NCBI GenBank assembly: GCA_947170415.1
Contig: CAMVTN010000004.1
Coordinates: forward strand, 1 to 48,554
Source of the DNA: an uncultured Lachnospiraceae bacterium
GTDB lineage: Bacteria; Bacillota; Clostridia; Lachnospirales; Lachnospiraceae
Reading direction: 5' to 3'
Length of the DNA: 48,554 bases
Part shown: positions 24,816 through 34,167 of the stretch, in pieces
How the letters are laid out: every line of letters starts with the position of its first letter
How positions within the stretch are numbered: the stretch's first letter is position 1
The notes under the pieces: model-generated
The model's input: only the letters and a program-made list of their open reading frames with translations
Database searches by the model: none
What the model was told of the DNA's origin: nothing
Translations under genes and position numbers: made by a program

Positions 24816-26105
24816 ATGCAGTCAGCAATTAAGGTCGAGCATCTCGACAAAATGTATAAACTCTATGATCATCAGAGGGACCGGTTAAGGGATTCTCTCG
24901 GAATTACCAAAAAGAAGCTCTATCATGAGCATTATGCTCTTAGAGACGTTTCTATGACGGTAAATCAGGGAGAAACAGTCGGAATCATCGGAACAAACGG
25001 TTCCGGCAAGTCAACGATCCTTAAGATAATAACCGGAGTACTCAGTCCTACATCAGGTAATGTAGAGATAAACGGACGGATCTCTGCACTTCTGGAACTT
25101 GGCGCGGGCTTCAACATGGAATTTACGGGTATCGAGAATATCTATCTTAACGGTACGATGATCGGATTTTCCAAAGAAGAAATAGATGCGAAGCTTCAGG
25201 ATATACTTGATTTTGCAGACATAGGAGATTTTGTATATCAGAAGTGTAAGACCTACTCCAGCGGTATGTTTGTCCGTTTGGCATTTGCGGTTGCTATAAA
25301 TATCGATCCGGAGATCCTTATTGTTGATGAGGCACTTTCAGTAGGTGATATCTTCTTCCAGAACAAGTGTTATCATAAATTTGAGGAATTCAAAAAGGCC
25401 GGAAAGACCATCCTGTTTGTTAGTCACGATCTGTCCAGTATCAGTAAGTACTGTGATCGTGTAATTCTTCTCGACAGAGGAAAGAAGATCGGAGAGGGTG
25501 CGCCGAAAGAAATCATTGATATGTACAAGAAAGTCCTTGTGCATCAGCTGGATTCAAAACCCGGTGATCATGCAGGTTCTCTTAACCGCGGCGGAATGAA
25601 CGGAGAGAGTTCAGGCGAAGGTCTCTGGAGAGACAAGATGGTACTTAACCCGTCACAGGATACATATGGAAACGGACTCGGTGAGATCGTGGATTTCTGC
25701 TGTATAGATAACAGTGGACAGATCACAAATACGATCATAAAGGGTGATTCCTTTACGATACGTGTCAGAACAAGATTTCATGCTCATATCCACCAGCCGA
25801 TCATCGCGGTTTCATTCAAAAACAGGCTTGGAGTCGAGATCACCGGTACAAATACTATGTTTGAAAAGGTAGATACAGGTACCGTTGAAGATGGTGATGA
25901 GCTGACAGCTACTTTTACGCAGGATATGAATCTGCAGGGCGGAGAATATCTCATATCTCTCGGGCTCGTGGGATACAGAGAGGGAGAATTTACGGTATAT
26001 AACAGGATGTATGACATCTTTAATATTTCCGTGATCTCTACAAAAGACACAGTTGGTTATTACGATATGGGAATGGAAACTACAGTAGAGAAATCCCATC
26101 CATGA
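24816..26105 (+). CDS. wzt: ABC exporter ATPase with C-terminal carbohydrate-binding domain (Wzt-like)
   Basis: The 429-residue protein has an ATPase domain (about 1-245) with Walker A GTNGSGKST, signature YSSGMFVRLAFA, Walker B ILIVDEALSVGD and the switch His in FVSHD. A linker leads to a beta-sandwich (about 275-425; SFTIRVRTRFHAH, LGVEITGTNT, GGEYLISLGLVG) of the Wzt C-terminal type. In the E. coli O8/O9a systems this domain reads the capped end of the glycan before export. The adjacent methyltransferase-kinase gene makes a similar arrangement plausible here. Confidence 0.94.
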   Translation: MQSAIKVEHLDKMYKLYDHQRDRLRDSLGITKKKLYHEHYALRDVSMTVNQGETVGIIGTNGSGKSTILKIITGVLSPTSGNVEINGRISALLELGAGFNMEFTGIENIYLNGTMIGFSKEEIDAKLQDILDFADIGDFVYQKCKTYSSGMFVRLAFAVAINIDPEILIVDEALSVGDIFFQNKCYHKFEEFKKAGKTILFVSHDLSSISKYCDRVILLDRGKKIGEGAPKEIIDMYKKVLVHQLDSKPGDHAGSLNRGGMNGESSGEGLWRDKMVLNPSQDTYGNGLGEIVDFCCIDNSGQITNTIIKGDSFTIRVRTRFHAHIHQPIIAVSFKNRLGVEITGTNTMFEKVDTGTVEDGDELTATFTQDMNLQGGEYLISLGLVGYREGEFTVYNRMYDIFNISVISTKDTVGYYDMGMETTVEKSHP

Positions 26106-26121
26106 GGAAAGGAAATCGGTA

Positions 26122-28323
26122 ATGGAAATGAAATTCGAGGACATCGGCAACGTTCATCTGGACTATACCGATTATCCCGGAGAGGATCTGTATTCAGAGG
26201 GCGCCGAAGAGGACGCCCTTCTTCAGATTGTAAAGACACATACAAAGGATGAGTTCAATCACATCATCGCTGTGGAGAAGCGTTGGAGTGTTCTTTATCA
26301 TCTGTCACATCTGAGAGGAAATATCGTGGATTTCCTGCCTATCAGAAAGACACATAAGGTTCTTGAAATCGGAGCCGGATGTGGAGCCATTACAGGAACA
26401 TTGGCGGAGAAAGCAGCACATGTGACCTGTATCGAGCTCAGCCGCAAGAGAAGCCTTATTAATGCATGGAGAAATAAGGATGCCGACAATATCGATATTC
26501 TCGTTGGAAATTTTGAGGATATAGAGGAGCATCTTGATGAAAAGTACGACTATATCATGCTTATAGGTGTGCTTGAATATGCTGTTTCATATATCCATGA
26601 CAAGGCGCCTTATGAAAAGTTTCTGCAGATCTTAACGAGACATCTGGCTCCGGGCGGTCAGATCGTTATCGCTATTGAGAATAAGTACGGCATGAAATAT
26701 TTTGCCGGCTGCAGAGAGGATCATACAGGCAGATACTTTGATGGTATAGAGGGATATCATCATGGCGGAAGTGCGCATACTTTCTCAAAGGAAGGCTTGT
26801 CCAGACTTTTCAAAAAGACGGGCTACAAGGCAAAATTCTTCTATCCGTATCCTGACTACAAGCTTCCGATAACCATCTATTCAGATGATCGTCTGCCTTC
26901 AGTTGGTGATTTTACAGAAAACAGGAGAAACTTTGACGGAGAGAGGATCACTCTCTTTAATGAGAGCGAGGCTTTGGATGAAGCTCTTTCTGACGGATAT
27001 TTCCCGTTCTTCTCAAATTCTTATCTGGTAGTTTTGGAGAAGAGCATGCGCCTTGAGAGTACTTCGGCACGTCGTGCTATCTACTCTAAGCACAGTAATG
27101 AGAGAGATCCGCTGTATCAGATCAGAACTGATATAGAGGAAGATGACAATCATCGTAAGGTTGTCGTTAAATATCCGTTTACTGATGAGGCTATCCCACA
27201 TCTTGAAAAGATGGAAGCTGCTTCTGAAAAAATCCGTGAAGAATTTAAGGGAACTGCGTTTAAGCCCAATAAATGCAAGGCTGAGAGAGATAAAGATGGT
27301 AAGCTCAGATGCCTTGATTTTGAGTTCCTTACAGGCCGCAGCATGAATGACGAGCTTGACCTTATGCGTAAAAAAGGCCATGCACGTGAATGCATAACAG
27401 CTATCCTGAATTTTGCTGTAGCGCTCAGAAAGATCGCTACTGAGAAGTTTGTTATCACAGATGAGTTTAGAGAGATCTTTCAGGTGAAGTCCGTACCGGG
27501 TCAGCATATGAGCATGAAGTGTACGGATCTTGATATGATCTTTTCAAACCTGATCTTTAGTAACGGATGGAATATCATAGATTACGAATGGACCTTTGAT
27601 TTCCCGATACCTGTAGATTTCCTGATCTACAGGGCTATGCGATATTATATTGCAGAGGCAGGAAGTGAATGGATGGGAGACCTTGATATCTGGGAGAAGC
27701 TTTCTATAAGTGAAGTAGAGAAGCATATCTATGAACAGATGGAGGCAGGTTTCCAGAGACATATTGCGGGAAGAAATATTTCTCTTGTGGGAATGTATTC
27801 TATCTTTGGCGGAAACAATATTCTCTTTGAGAACTCCATGAAGCATTCAAGGCTTCTGTACAGACCTGAGCATGTAGTTATCTATTATGATACAGGAATG
27901 GGTTACAGTGAGGAAAATTCCTGCGTTATAAATGCTTTACGTGATGAAAACGATAATATTTCATTTGATACAGTACTTCCGGAGGGATGCAAAGCTGTCA
28001 GATTTGATCCGGCAACCTATCCCTGCATGGTAAAGATCGAAAATATCTCTCTTGATGGAAAAGCTGTAGATGAGTGTCTCGTTAACGGAACAGGTATTTC
28101 TGAGCATGTGATCCTTTTCGACACAGATGATTCACAGATCATTTTGGAAAAAGCCACAGAAGGATCAACTCTTCATATGGAGTATGCTATAGCAAGAGTG
28201 GATGATCGCTTCTGGAAGCCGCTTGCGTTTGAGTTTGCGGTGCCGCTTGATAATGAAGGTTCAAAGTGGTCACATCTCATTCATGGCACGAGACCGGAGT
28301 ATGTACCGGTGAGTCTGGTATGA
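26122..28323 (+). CDS. Fused SAM methyltransferase and kinase-like protein, possible chain-capping enzyme (WbdD-like layout)
   Basis: The 733-residue protein has a class I methyltransferase domain: LEIGAGCG at 81-88, the acidic CIELS strand end, and APGGQIVIAIENKYG. A second region (about 310-540) resembles the APH/protein-kinase fold. It has the N-lobe lysine in VVVKYP (about 349), the hinge FEFLTGRS, a catalytic-loop pattern DLDMIFSN (about 469-476) and the metal Asp in IIDYEW. The tail (about 580-733) looks like a beta-rich domain. A methyltransferase joined to a kinase is the layout of E. coli O9a WbdD, which caps mannan chains. The position next to a Wzt with carbohydrate-binding tail supports the analogy. 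Actual activity is inferred, and homology by descent is not shown. Confidence 0.75.
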   Translation: MEMKFEDIGNVHLDYTDYPGEDLYSEGAEEDALLQIVKTHTKDEFNHIIAVEKRWSVLYHLSHLRGNIVDFLPIRKTHKVLEIGAGCGAITGTLAEKAAHVTCIELSRKRSLINAWRNKDADNIDILVGNFEDIEEHLDEKYDYIMLIGVLEYAVSYIHDKAPYEKFLQILTRHLAPGGQIVIAIENKYGMKYFAGCREDHTGRYFDGIEGYHHGGSAHTFSKEGLSRLFKKTGYKAKFFYPYPDYKLPITIYSDDRLPSVGDFTENRRNFDGERITLFNESEALDEALSDGYFPFFSNSYLVVLEKSMRLESTSARRAIYSKHSNERDPLYQIRTDIEEDDNHRKVVVKYPFTDEAIPHLEKMEAASEKIREEFKGTAFKPNKCKAERDKDGKLRCLDFEFLTGRSMNDELDLMRKKGHARECITAILNFAVALRKIATEKFVITDEFREIFQVKSVPGQHMSMKCTDLDMIFSNLIFSNGWNIIDYEWTFDFPIPVDFLIYRAMRYYIAEAGSEWMGDLDIWEKLSISEVEKHIYEQMEAGFQRHIAGRNISLVGMYSIFGGNNILFENSMKHSRLLYRPEHVVIYYDTGMGYSEENSCVINALRDENDNISFDTVLPEGCKAVRFDPATYPCMVKIENISLDGKAVDECLVNGTGISEHVILFDTDDSQIILEKATEGSTLHMEYAIARVDDRFWKPLAFEFAVPLDNEGSKWSHLIHGTRPEYVPVSLV

Positions 28324-30203
28324 GGCGCGCGGAATATGAAACACAACTGAATAATCTTCAGAATCCTTATCTCAGATGGATAAAGAAGCAGGAAGAAAAG
28401 CGTATTGAGACTGATCCGGAGACTCGGGAGGAGGCGGAGAAATCCGTATTTTCCGGGGCTTCGGATCAAATGGCGTGTTTTCGGGGAAAATATGAAGTTT
28501 TTTTGCTGCCGGGTGCGAAGATCGCAGATGATGCAGGCAAAAAAATTGAAAGAGCTCTGAAAAATTATCATGAAGGCTGTCTGCCGGATGTGATCTACGG
28601 AGACGAGGATGTGCTTGATCAGAATGGAAGGCATGACCCGTGGTTTAAGCCTGACTGGTCTCCGGATACGCTGGAGTCCCTGTATTATTTTGGAAGTCTG
28701 ACCCTCGTTAAACATGAAATTGTTGAGAAAGTTAAGGCTGAAAAAGGCCCGTTACCCTATGGAAGCACTGATTTTTTAAGAGAATGCATATTTTCTGCGA
28801 AAACACAGCTTCATATACCTGAGATCCTTTCACATGGTGATGGAACGGATCATACAGTATATGCAGAGAAGTCTGTCGGAGCAACGCAGGGAAGTGCTGA
28901 CAATAAAAATATCAGCGTGACTGCAGTGATCCTTTCAAAGGATCATCCGGAACTGCTTGAAACCTGTGTGAGCAGTTTGAGGCGGTCGGCAGAGCTTGAT
29001 GGAACAAACTTAAGTATTGTTGTAGTTGATAATGGAAGTAATGATGAAAACATGCAGCAATACAGACAGTTTTCAGAAAAGTATCGCTTTACTTACGACC
29101 GTTATGAATCGCCGTTTATCTATTCTGCGTTATGCAACAGAGGCGCGGAAAATGCAGGGAAAACAGATTTCCTGCTGTTCCTTAATGATGATGTGGAAGT
29201 TCCGGAAAATACGGTTTTCCTAAAGAAAATGGCGGAAAAATCCGGAGAAGAGCATGTCGGTGCTGTAGGATGCAAGCTTCTTTATCCCGGAGCCGAAAGG
29301 ATACAGCATTGCGGCATTACGCTACTTAGGACGGGGGCTTCCCATAAGCTTGCAGGTTATACTGACGATCAGGATTACTATCACGGTATCAATCTAGGTA
29401 TGCATAACTGCTTTGCTGTCACAGGCGCGTGTCTTATGGTATCCAGAGAAAAGTTTGAGCTTGTGCATGGTTTTGATGAGAAACTGGCAATAGCTTATAC
29501 AGATGTGGATCTGTGCGCGTCACTTTTAAGAAAAGGCTTATATAATGTCTGCATGTGCGATTTTTATCTGATCCATCATGAGAGCCTTAGCAGGAGAAGT
29601 GATGACATCAGTGAAGAGGCATTTGCAAGACTGGCATTAGAAAGAGCATATTTTGAAGAGAAAAATGCAGCTTTGATCCAAAACGGTGATCCGTGGTACA
29701 GTCCGAATCTTACAGACACTGGGCTGGATTATCGCGTGAATGTTCCTGACACAGAGGAAGAAGCTTCAGTGATCGGCAGAGAGGCTTTTTCATCAGTGAC
29801 ACCGGCAGAATTTAAAAAATTAAAGTCCGGACATAAAAAGATGCGGTATTCGCTTGAAAATATCCGCTACTGCAGAAGTGATGCCTGCGGAAGAGAGAAA
29901 TATTATGAGATCCGAGGCTGGGCATTTGTATCCGGAAGACCGGGTTATGAGTACGATCCTTTTATAGCAGTAAAGACAGCTGACGGGGAAAAGGTATTTC
30001 CGGCGGTGAGGTATGTGAGAAAGGATGTACCTGAGGTTTTTGCGTCAGAGACAGATCTGTTATTGTCTGGATTTTTCTTGATGATAGATGAGAAATTACT
30101 GCCTGACGGAGATAAGACAGAGATACAGATAGGACTTTTAAGAAGAGGTCTTTTTAGTAAATATAGAGGCTGCCGTACCGGATGGATCACGGCGCAGGCA
30201 TGA
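28320..30203 (+). CDS. GT2 glycosyltransferase with degenerate first domain
   Basis: ATG 28320 overlaps the previous stop as ATGA; the track start at 28266 lies inside that gene. The 627-residue protein has an N-terminal region (about 50-190) that looks like the second half of a GT2 domain (IYGDEDVLD, FKPDWSPDTL, IPEIL) but lacks its nucleotide-binding start. A complete GT2 domain (about 215-450) follows, with VILSKDHPELLETC, VVVDNGSND, LNDDVEVP and TGACLMVS. About 120 further residues of unknown fold end the protein. The second domain is the rhamnosyltransferase-like type and should add a sugar to the lipid-linked chain. Confidence 0.85.
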   Translation: MRRAEYETQLNNLQNPYLRWIKKQEEKRIETDPETREEAEKSVFSGASDQMACFRGKYEVFLLPGAKIADDAGKKIERALKNYHEGCLPDVIYGDEDVLDQNGRHDPWFKPDWSPDTLESLYYFGSLTLVKHEIVEKVKAEKGPLPYGSTDFLRECIFSAKTQLHIPEILSHGDGTDHTVYAEKSVGATQGSADNKNISVTAVILSKDHPELLETCVSSLRRSAELDGTNLSIVVVDNGSNDENMQQYRQFSEKYRFTYDRYESPFIYSALCNRGAENAGKTDFLLFLNDDVEVPENTVFLKKMAEKSGEEHVGAVGCKLLYPGAERIQHCGITLLRTGASHKLAGYTDDQDYYHGINLGMHNCFAVTGACLMVSREKFELVHGFDEKLAIAYTDVDLCASLLRKGLYNVCMCDFYLIHHESLSRRSDDISEEAFARLALERAYFEEKNAALIQNGDPWYSPNLTDTGLDYRVNVPDTEEEASVIGREAFSSVTPAEFKKLKSGHKKMRYSLENIRYCRSDACGREKYYEIRGWAFVSGRPGYEYDPFIAVKTADGEKVFPAVRYVRKDVPEVFASETDLLLSGFFLMIDEKLLPDGDKTEIQIGLLRRGLFSKYRGCRTGWITAQA

Positions 30204-32278
30204 TAGACAGGATGCTGAAGGAAATGGAAAATAATAAAGACAAGACACAGAATAATGTCGGAGATCTGGCAGAATACTATAAGAAACTCTACGAAGACGA
30301 AAAAAAGAAAAATGAAAAGCTCACACGTGAGCTCGTTGAGTGCGAAGCAGATAATGCTGAGATGAAGGGGAAGATCGATACACTTAAGCGCAGTAAGCTT
30401 TTTAAGATCATAAAGCCCTTTCGTACGATCTATGCCAAGAGCCTCGCTGTGATCGTGCGTGTAAAGCGCCTTGGCAGCATAAGCGAAGTTATTAGAAAGC
30501 TTAAGAGCAAGAGGATAGAGAGAAATGCTTACCGTTACCATGGAACACTGAGCTTTCCTAATGAAGAGCAGAGAAAAAAAGAGGAGAATACTTCTTTCAA
30601 AGAAAAGCATGTTTTCAGTATTCTCGTTCCTCTTTACAATACTCCCGAGAAATTCCTTCGTGAGATGATCGAAAGTGTTACAAACCAGACCTATGGTGGA
30701 TGGGAACTTTGTCTTGCAGACGGTTCTGATGATGAGCATAAGTATGTAAAAGAGATCGTTGATGAATATATTGCAAAGGACAAGGCTGTAAGCCCTGACG
30801 GAAGACAGAGGATCCAGTATAAAAAGATAGAGGAAAATCTGGGTATTTCCGGAAACACCAATGTCTGCTTTGATATAGCTCACGGTGATTTTATCGGTTT
30901 ATTTGACCATGATGATCTGCTTCATCCTTCCGTTCTTTTCGAATATATGAAGGTCATTGAAAAAGAGCATCCGGATTTTATCTATTGCGATGAGGCGACC
31001 TTTACCGGAAACAGCATAGATAACATGGTGACACTTCACTTTAAGCCGGATTTTGCTATTGATAATCTCAGGGCAAATAACTATATCTGTCACTTCTCTG
31101 TGTTTAAGAAAGAATTATCTGACAAGGTAGGAAGATTTAGAAGTGAATTTGACGGAAGTCAGGATCATGACATGATCCTCCGCCTTACAGCTGCGGCAAA
31201 TAAGATTTATCATGTGCCGAGGATCCTTTACTATTGGAGAAGTCATGCCGGTTCTACAGCTTCTGACATCAATACAAAGACTTATGCCATAAATGCGGCA
31301 AAGGGAGCAGTTGCAGCTCACCTTACAGGCTGTGGTTTTAAGAATTTTGAGATTGAGAGCACAAAGGCATTTGCAACTATATTCCGTATCAGATATGAGC
31401 TTACTTCTCATCCAAAGATCAGTATCGTGATCCCTTCAAAGGATCATGCGGAAGACCTTAAGCGCTGCACAGAATCAATTATTTCAAGATCATCATATGA
31501 TAATTACGAGATCGTAATAGTTGAAAATGGCAGCACTGAGCCCGAAACACAGCGCTGTTATGAGGAACTCAGGAGCTGTCCTATGGTAAAGATCGTGACA
31601 GCACCTGAAATGGAAGGTTTTAATTTCTCAAAGCTTGTAAACTATGGTGTTTCAAAGGCTGATGGAGAATATATCCTGTTGCTTAACAATGATACCGAGG
31701 TCATTACCCGTGATTGGATGGAAAATCTCCTTATGTATGCGCAGAGATCAGATGTAGGTGCTGTTGGATGTAAATTGTACTATCCGGATTACCTCATACA
31801 GCATGCAGGAATCGTGATCGGTCTCGGTGCTCATAGAACTGCAGGTCATACGCACTACAGACTTTATAAGGAAAATCTGGGATACATGGGAAGACTTTGT
31901 TATGCACAGAATGTAACAGCTGTTACAGGCGCATGTATGCTTGTATCAAAGGCTGATTACGAAGCAGTAGGCGGTTTTGATGAGAGCTTTGCAGTTGCGC
32001 TTAATGACGTTGACTTCTGCTTAAAGCTTAGAGAAAAAGGGCTTCTGAACGTATTCACACCGTTCTCAGAGCTTTTCCATTATGAATCTGTTTCAAGAGG
32101 CGATGATACTGACGGAGCTGATAAAGAGAAGGCTGAACGTTACGAAGCAGAATCTAAGCATTTCCGTACCAAATGGAAGGCTGCACTTAAGAAGGGTGAT
32201 CCATACTACAATCCTAATTTCTCGCTGGATCACAGTAATTACACCTTAAAAGCCAGCCCTGCACCAATGGTTCAGTGA
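30200..32278 (+). CDS. Dual-domain GT2 glycosyltransferase with N-terminal coiled coil
   Basis: The start at 30200 again forms an ATGA overlap; nearby ATGs at 30212 or 30224 are possible alternatives because no strong ribosome site is present. The 692-residue protein has a charged coiled coil (about 8-70) and a basic amphipathic stretch. GT2 domain one covers about 125-365 (FSILVPLYNTPEKFL, FDHDDLLHP, SQDHDMILRL). GT2 domain two covers about 395-640 (ISIVIPSKDHAEDL, LNNDTEVITRDW, TGACMLVS, LNDVDFC). Both domains keep their DxD-type metal sites, so it probably makes two linkages, as bifunctional polymer-extending GTs do. Confidence 0.88.
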   Translation: MIDRMLKEMENNKDKTQNNVGDLAEYYKKLYEDEKKKNEKLTRELVECEADNAEMKGKIDTLKRSKLFKIIKPFRTIYAKSLAVIVRVKRLGSISEVIRKLKSKRIERNAYRYHGTLSFPNEEQRKKEENTSFKEKHVFSILVPLYNTPEKFLREMIESVTNQTYGGWELCLADGSDDEHKYVKEIVDEYIAKDKAVSPDGRQRIQYKKIEENLGISGNTNVCFDIAHGDFIGLFDHDDLLHPSVLFEYMKVIEKEHPDFIYCDEATFTGNSIDNMVTLHFKPDFAIDNLRANNYICHFSVFKKELSDKVGRFRSEFDGSQDHDMILRLTAAANKIYHVPRILYYWRSHAGSTASDINTKTYAINAAKGAVAAHLTGCGFKNFEIESTKAFATIFRIRYELTSHPKISIVIPSKDHAEDLKRCTESIISRSSYDNYEIVIVENGSTEPETQRCYEELRSCPMVKIVTAPEMEGFNFSKLVNYGVSKADGEYILLLNNDTEVITRDWMENLLMYAQRSDVGAVGCKLYYPDYLIQHAGIVIGLGAHRTAGHTHYRLYKENLGYMGRLCYAQNVTAVTGACMLVSKADYEAVGGFDESFAVALNDVDFCLKLREKGLLNVFTPFSELFHYESVSRGDDTDGADKEKAERYEAESKHFRTKWKAALKKGDPYYNPNFSLDHSNYTLKASPAPMVQ

Positions 32279-32282
32279 TATG

Positions 32283-32291
32283 TGTTATAAT
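32283..32291 (+). promoter_or_regulatory. Extended -10 promoter for the phosphoglucomutase gene
   Basis: TGT-TATAAT is a perfect extended -10 just after the stop of the dual GT2 gene. The -35 region is poor. The leader of about 115 nt to the next start shows no clear hairpin. It would give phosphoglucomutase a supply independent of the main operon. Confidence 0.5.
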
Positions 32292-32414
32292 GTATCTGTT
32301 TAAATTCAATATCGTTGAATGAGGATGCAGTGCAACTATTCAGAATCCATAAGAACCTGAACAGTTATGACACCGTTAAAAACGAACATACGATAAGAGG
32401 AGTATGTGTTAAAG

Positions 32415-34145
32415 ATGGACAATTATAAAGAAAAGTACGAATACTGGATTAACGATCCGTATTTTGATGAAGAAACAAAAAAAGAACTGAAGTCTATTTC
32501 AGATAACGAAGCAGAAATGCAGGACAGATTTTATAAGGATCTGGCATTTGGAACAGGAGGACTCAGAGGAGTTATCGGAGCCGGTTCCAATCGAATGAAC
32601 ATCTACACCGTTCGTAAGGCAACACAGGGACTTGCAAATTACATCCTAAAAGAAGGAACACAGGATAAGGGTGTAGCGATCGCTTACGATTGCCGCCGTA
32701 TGTCACCGGAATTTGCAGAAGTAACAGCTCTGTGTCTTGCAGCAAACGGGATCAAGGCATATGTATTTGATTCACTTCGTCCTACACCTGAACTTTCATA
32801 TGCACTTCGTGAACTTCACTGTACTGCAGGAGTAGTTATCACAGCCAGCCACAATCCGCCGGAATACAACGGCTATAAGGTTTACTGGGAGGATGGCGCA
32901 CAGATAACTGCACCGCGTGATAAAGATATCATCAGCGAAGTAGATGCAGTTAAGTCCTACAGCGATGCAAAGACAATGGAGCTTGCTGATGCAAAGGCAA
33001 AGGGACTTTATGAAGTAATAGGCAGCGAGATCGATGATAAATATATCGCAGAGCTTAAAAAAATGATAATCCATCCGGATCTCTTAGAGAAAGCTGCAAA
33101 GGATATAAAGATCGTTTATTCTCCGTTCCACGGAACAGGTAATGTGCCTGTAAGACGAGTACTTAAGGAACTTGGATTTGAAAATGTATATGTAGTTCCT
33201 GAGCAGGAACTGCCGGATCCTGATTTTACAACACTTGAGTATCCTAATCCGGAGGATCCCAAGGCATTTACACTTGCACTGAAGCTCGCAAAGGAAAAAG
33301 ATGCTGACATAGTAATGGCTACAGATCCCGATGCAGACCGCCTCGGTATCTATGCAAAGGATGCTGCTACAGGCGAATATATGCCTTTCACAGGAAATAT
33401 GTCAGGTATCCTGATCGCAGAGTATCGTATCCGCGAACTTGCTGAGATGGGTAAGCTTCCTGAAAATGGAGCTCTCGTAAAGACTATTGTTTCCAGCAAC
33501 ATGGCAGATCCTATCGCAGAAGAATATAAGCTGAAACTCATCGAAGTGCTTACAGGCTTTAAGTACATCGGCGAGCAGATCAAGTGGTTTGAGGAGAATA
33601 ACTCTTACGAGTATGTCTTTGGATATGAAGAATCCTATGGATGCCTCGTTGGAACACATGCACGTGATAAAGATGCTATCGTTGCTGTAATGTGCCTTGC
33701 TGAAGTAGCTGCATGGTGTAAGACACGAAACATCACCGTATGGGATCAGATGTTAAACATCTACAAAAAGTACGGATATTACAGAGAAGGAATCCATACA
33801 GTAACACTTAAGGGTGTTGACGGTGCAAAAGAGATCCGCGATATAATGGAGAGAATCCGCAATAATCCGCCTAAGGAAATCGCTGGTCTTGCCGTTAAGG
33901 AATTCCGTGACTATCAGAAGGATGAAGTAACAAACATGTCAAACGGAGAGAAGAGCAGCACAGGTCTGCCGATCTCGAATGTATTGTACTTTGACCTTGA
34001 TAATAATTCCTGGTGCTGTGTACGTCCTTCAGGTACAGAGCCGAAGATCAAGTTCTACATGGGTGTAAAGGGAAACAGCCTTGAAGAATCTGAAAAGAAT
34101 CTTGAAGAACTGAAGCAGGAAGTTATCAAAAAGCTTGGTGCGTGA
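32415..34145 (+). CDS. pgcA: Alpha-phosphoglucomutase / phosphomannomutase
   Basis: The 576-residue enzyme has the phosphoserine loop TASHNPPEYNGYKVYW, metal loop DPDADR, sugar-binding GYEESYG and phosphate-binding RPSGTEPKIK, and the length of the B. subtilis PgcA / PGM2 group. It interconverts glucose-6-phosphate and glucose-1-phosphate, the precursor used by RmlA and UDP-glucose synthesis. The start is not certain: ATG 32415 is 12 bases after AGGAG, and the GTG at 32406 is only three bases after it, so ATG is preferred. Its frame end overlaps the ORF of the GT-C gene. Confidence 0.94.
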   Translation: MDNYKEKYEYWINDPYFDEETKKELKSISDNEAEMQDRFYKDLAFGTGGLRGVIGAGSNRMNIYTVRKATQGLANYILKEGTQDKGVAIAYDCRRMSPEFAEVTALCLAANGIKAYVFDSLRPTPELSYALRELHCTAGVVITASHNPPEYNGYKVYWEDGAQITAPRDKDIISEVDAVKSYSDAKTMELADAKAKGLYEVIGSEIDDKYIAELKKMIIHPDLLEKAAKDIKIVYSPFHGTGNVPVRRVLKELGFENVYVVPEQELPDPDFTTLEYPNPEDPKAFTLALKLAKEKDADIVMATDPDADRLGIYAKDAATGEYMPFTGNMSGILIAEYRIRELAEMGKLPENGALVKTIVSSNMADPIAEEYKLKLIEVLTGFKYIGEQIKWFEENNSYEYVFGYEESYGCLVGTHARDKDAIVAVMCLAEVAAWCKTRNITVWDQMLNIYKKYGYYREGIHTVTLKGVDGAKEIRDIMERIRNNPPKEIAGLAVKEFRDYQKDEVTNMSNGEKSSTGLPISNVLYFDLDNNSWCCVRPSGTEPKIKFYMGVKGNSLEESEKNLEELKQEVIKKLGA

Positions 34146-34167
34146 AAATCAGAATGAGGATAAAGCT

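Noticed and set aside
27013-27507. 164-residue minus-strand ORF in the methyltransferase-kinase gene
   Set aside because: Shadow ORF; the plus-strand frame is continuous and carries the conserved motifs.
29945-30883. 312-residue minus-strand ORF
   Set aside because: It lies opposite two well-supported GT2 genes, has no ribosome site or recognisable domain, and its hydrophobic look comes from the complement of Lys/Glu-rich codons.
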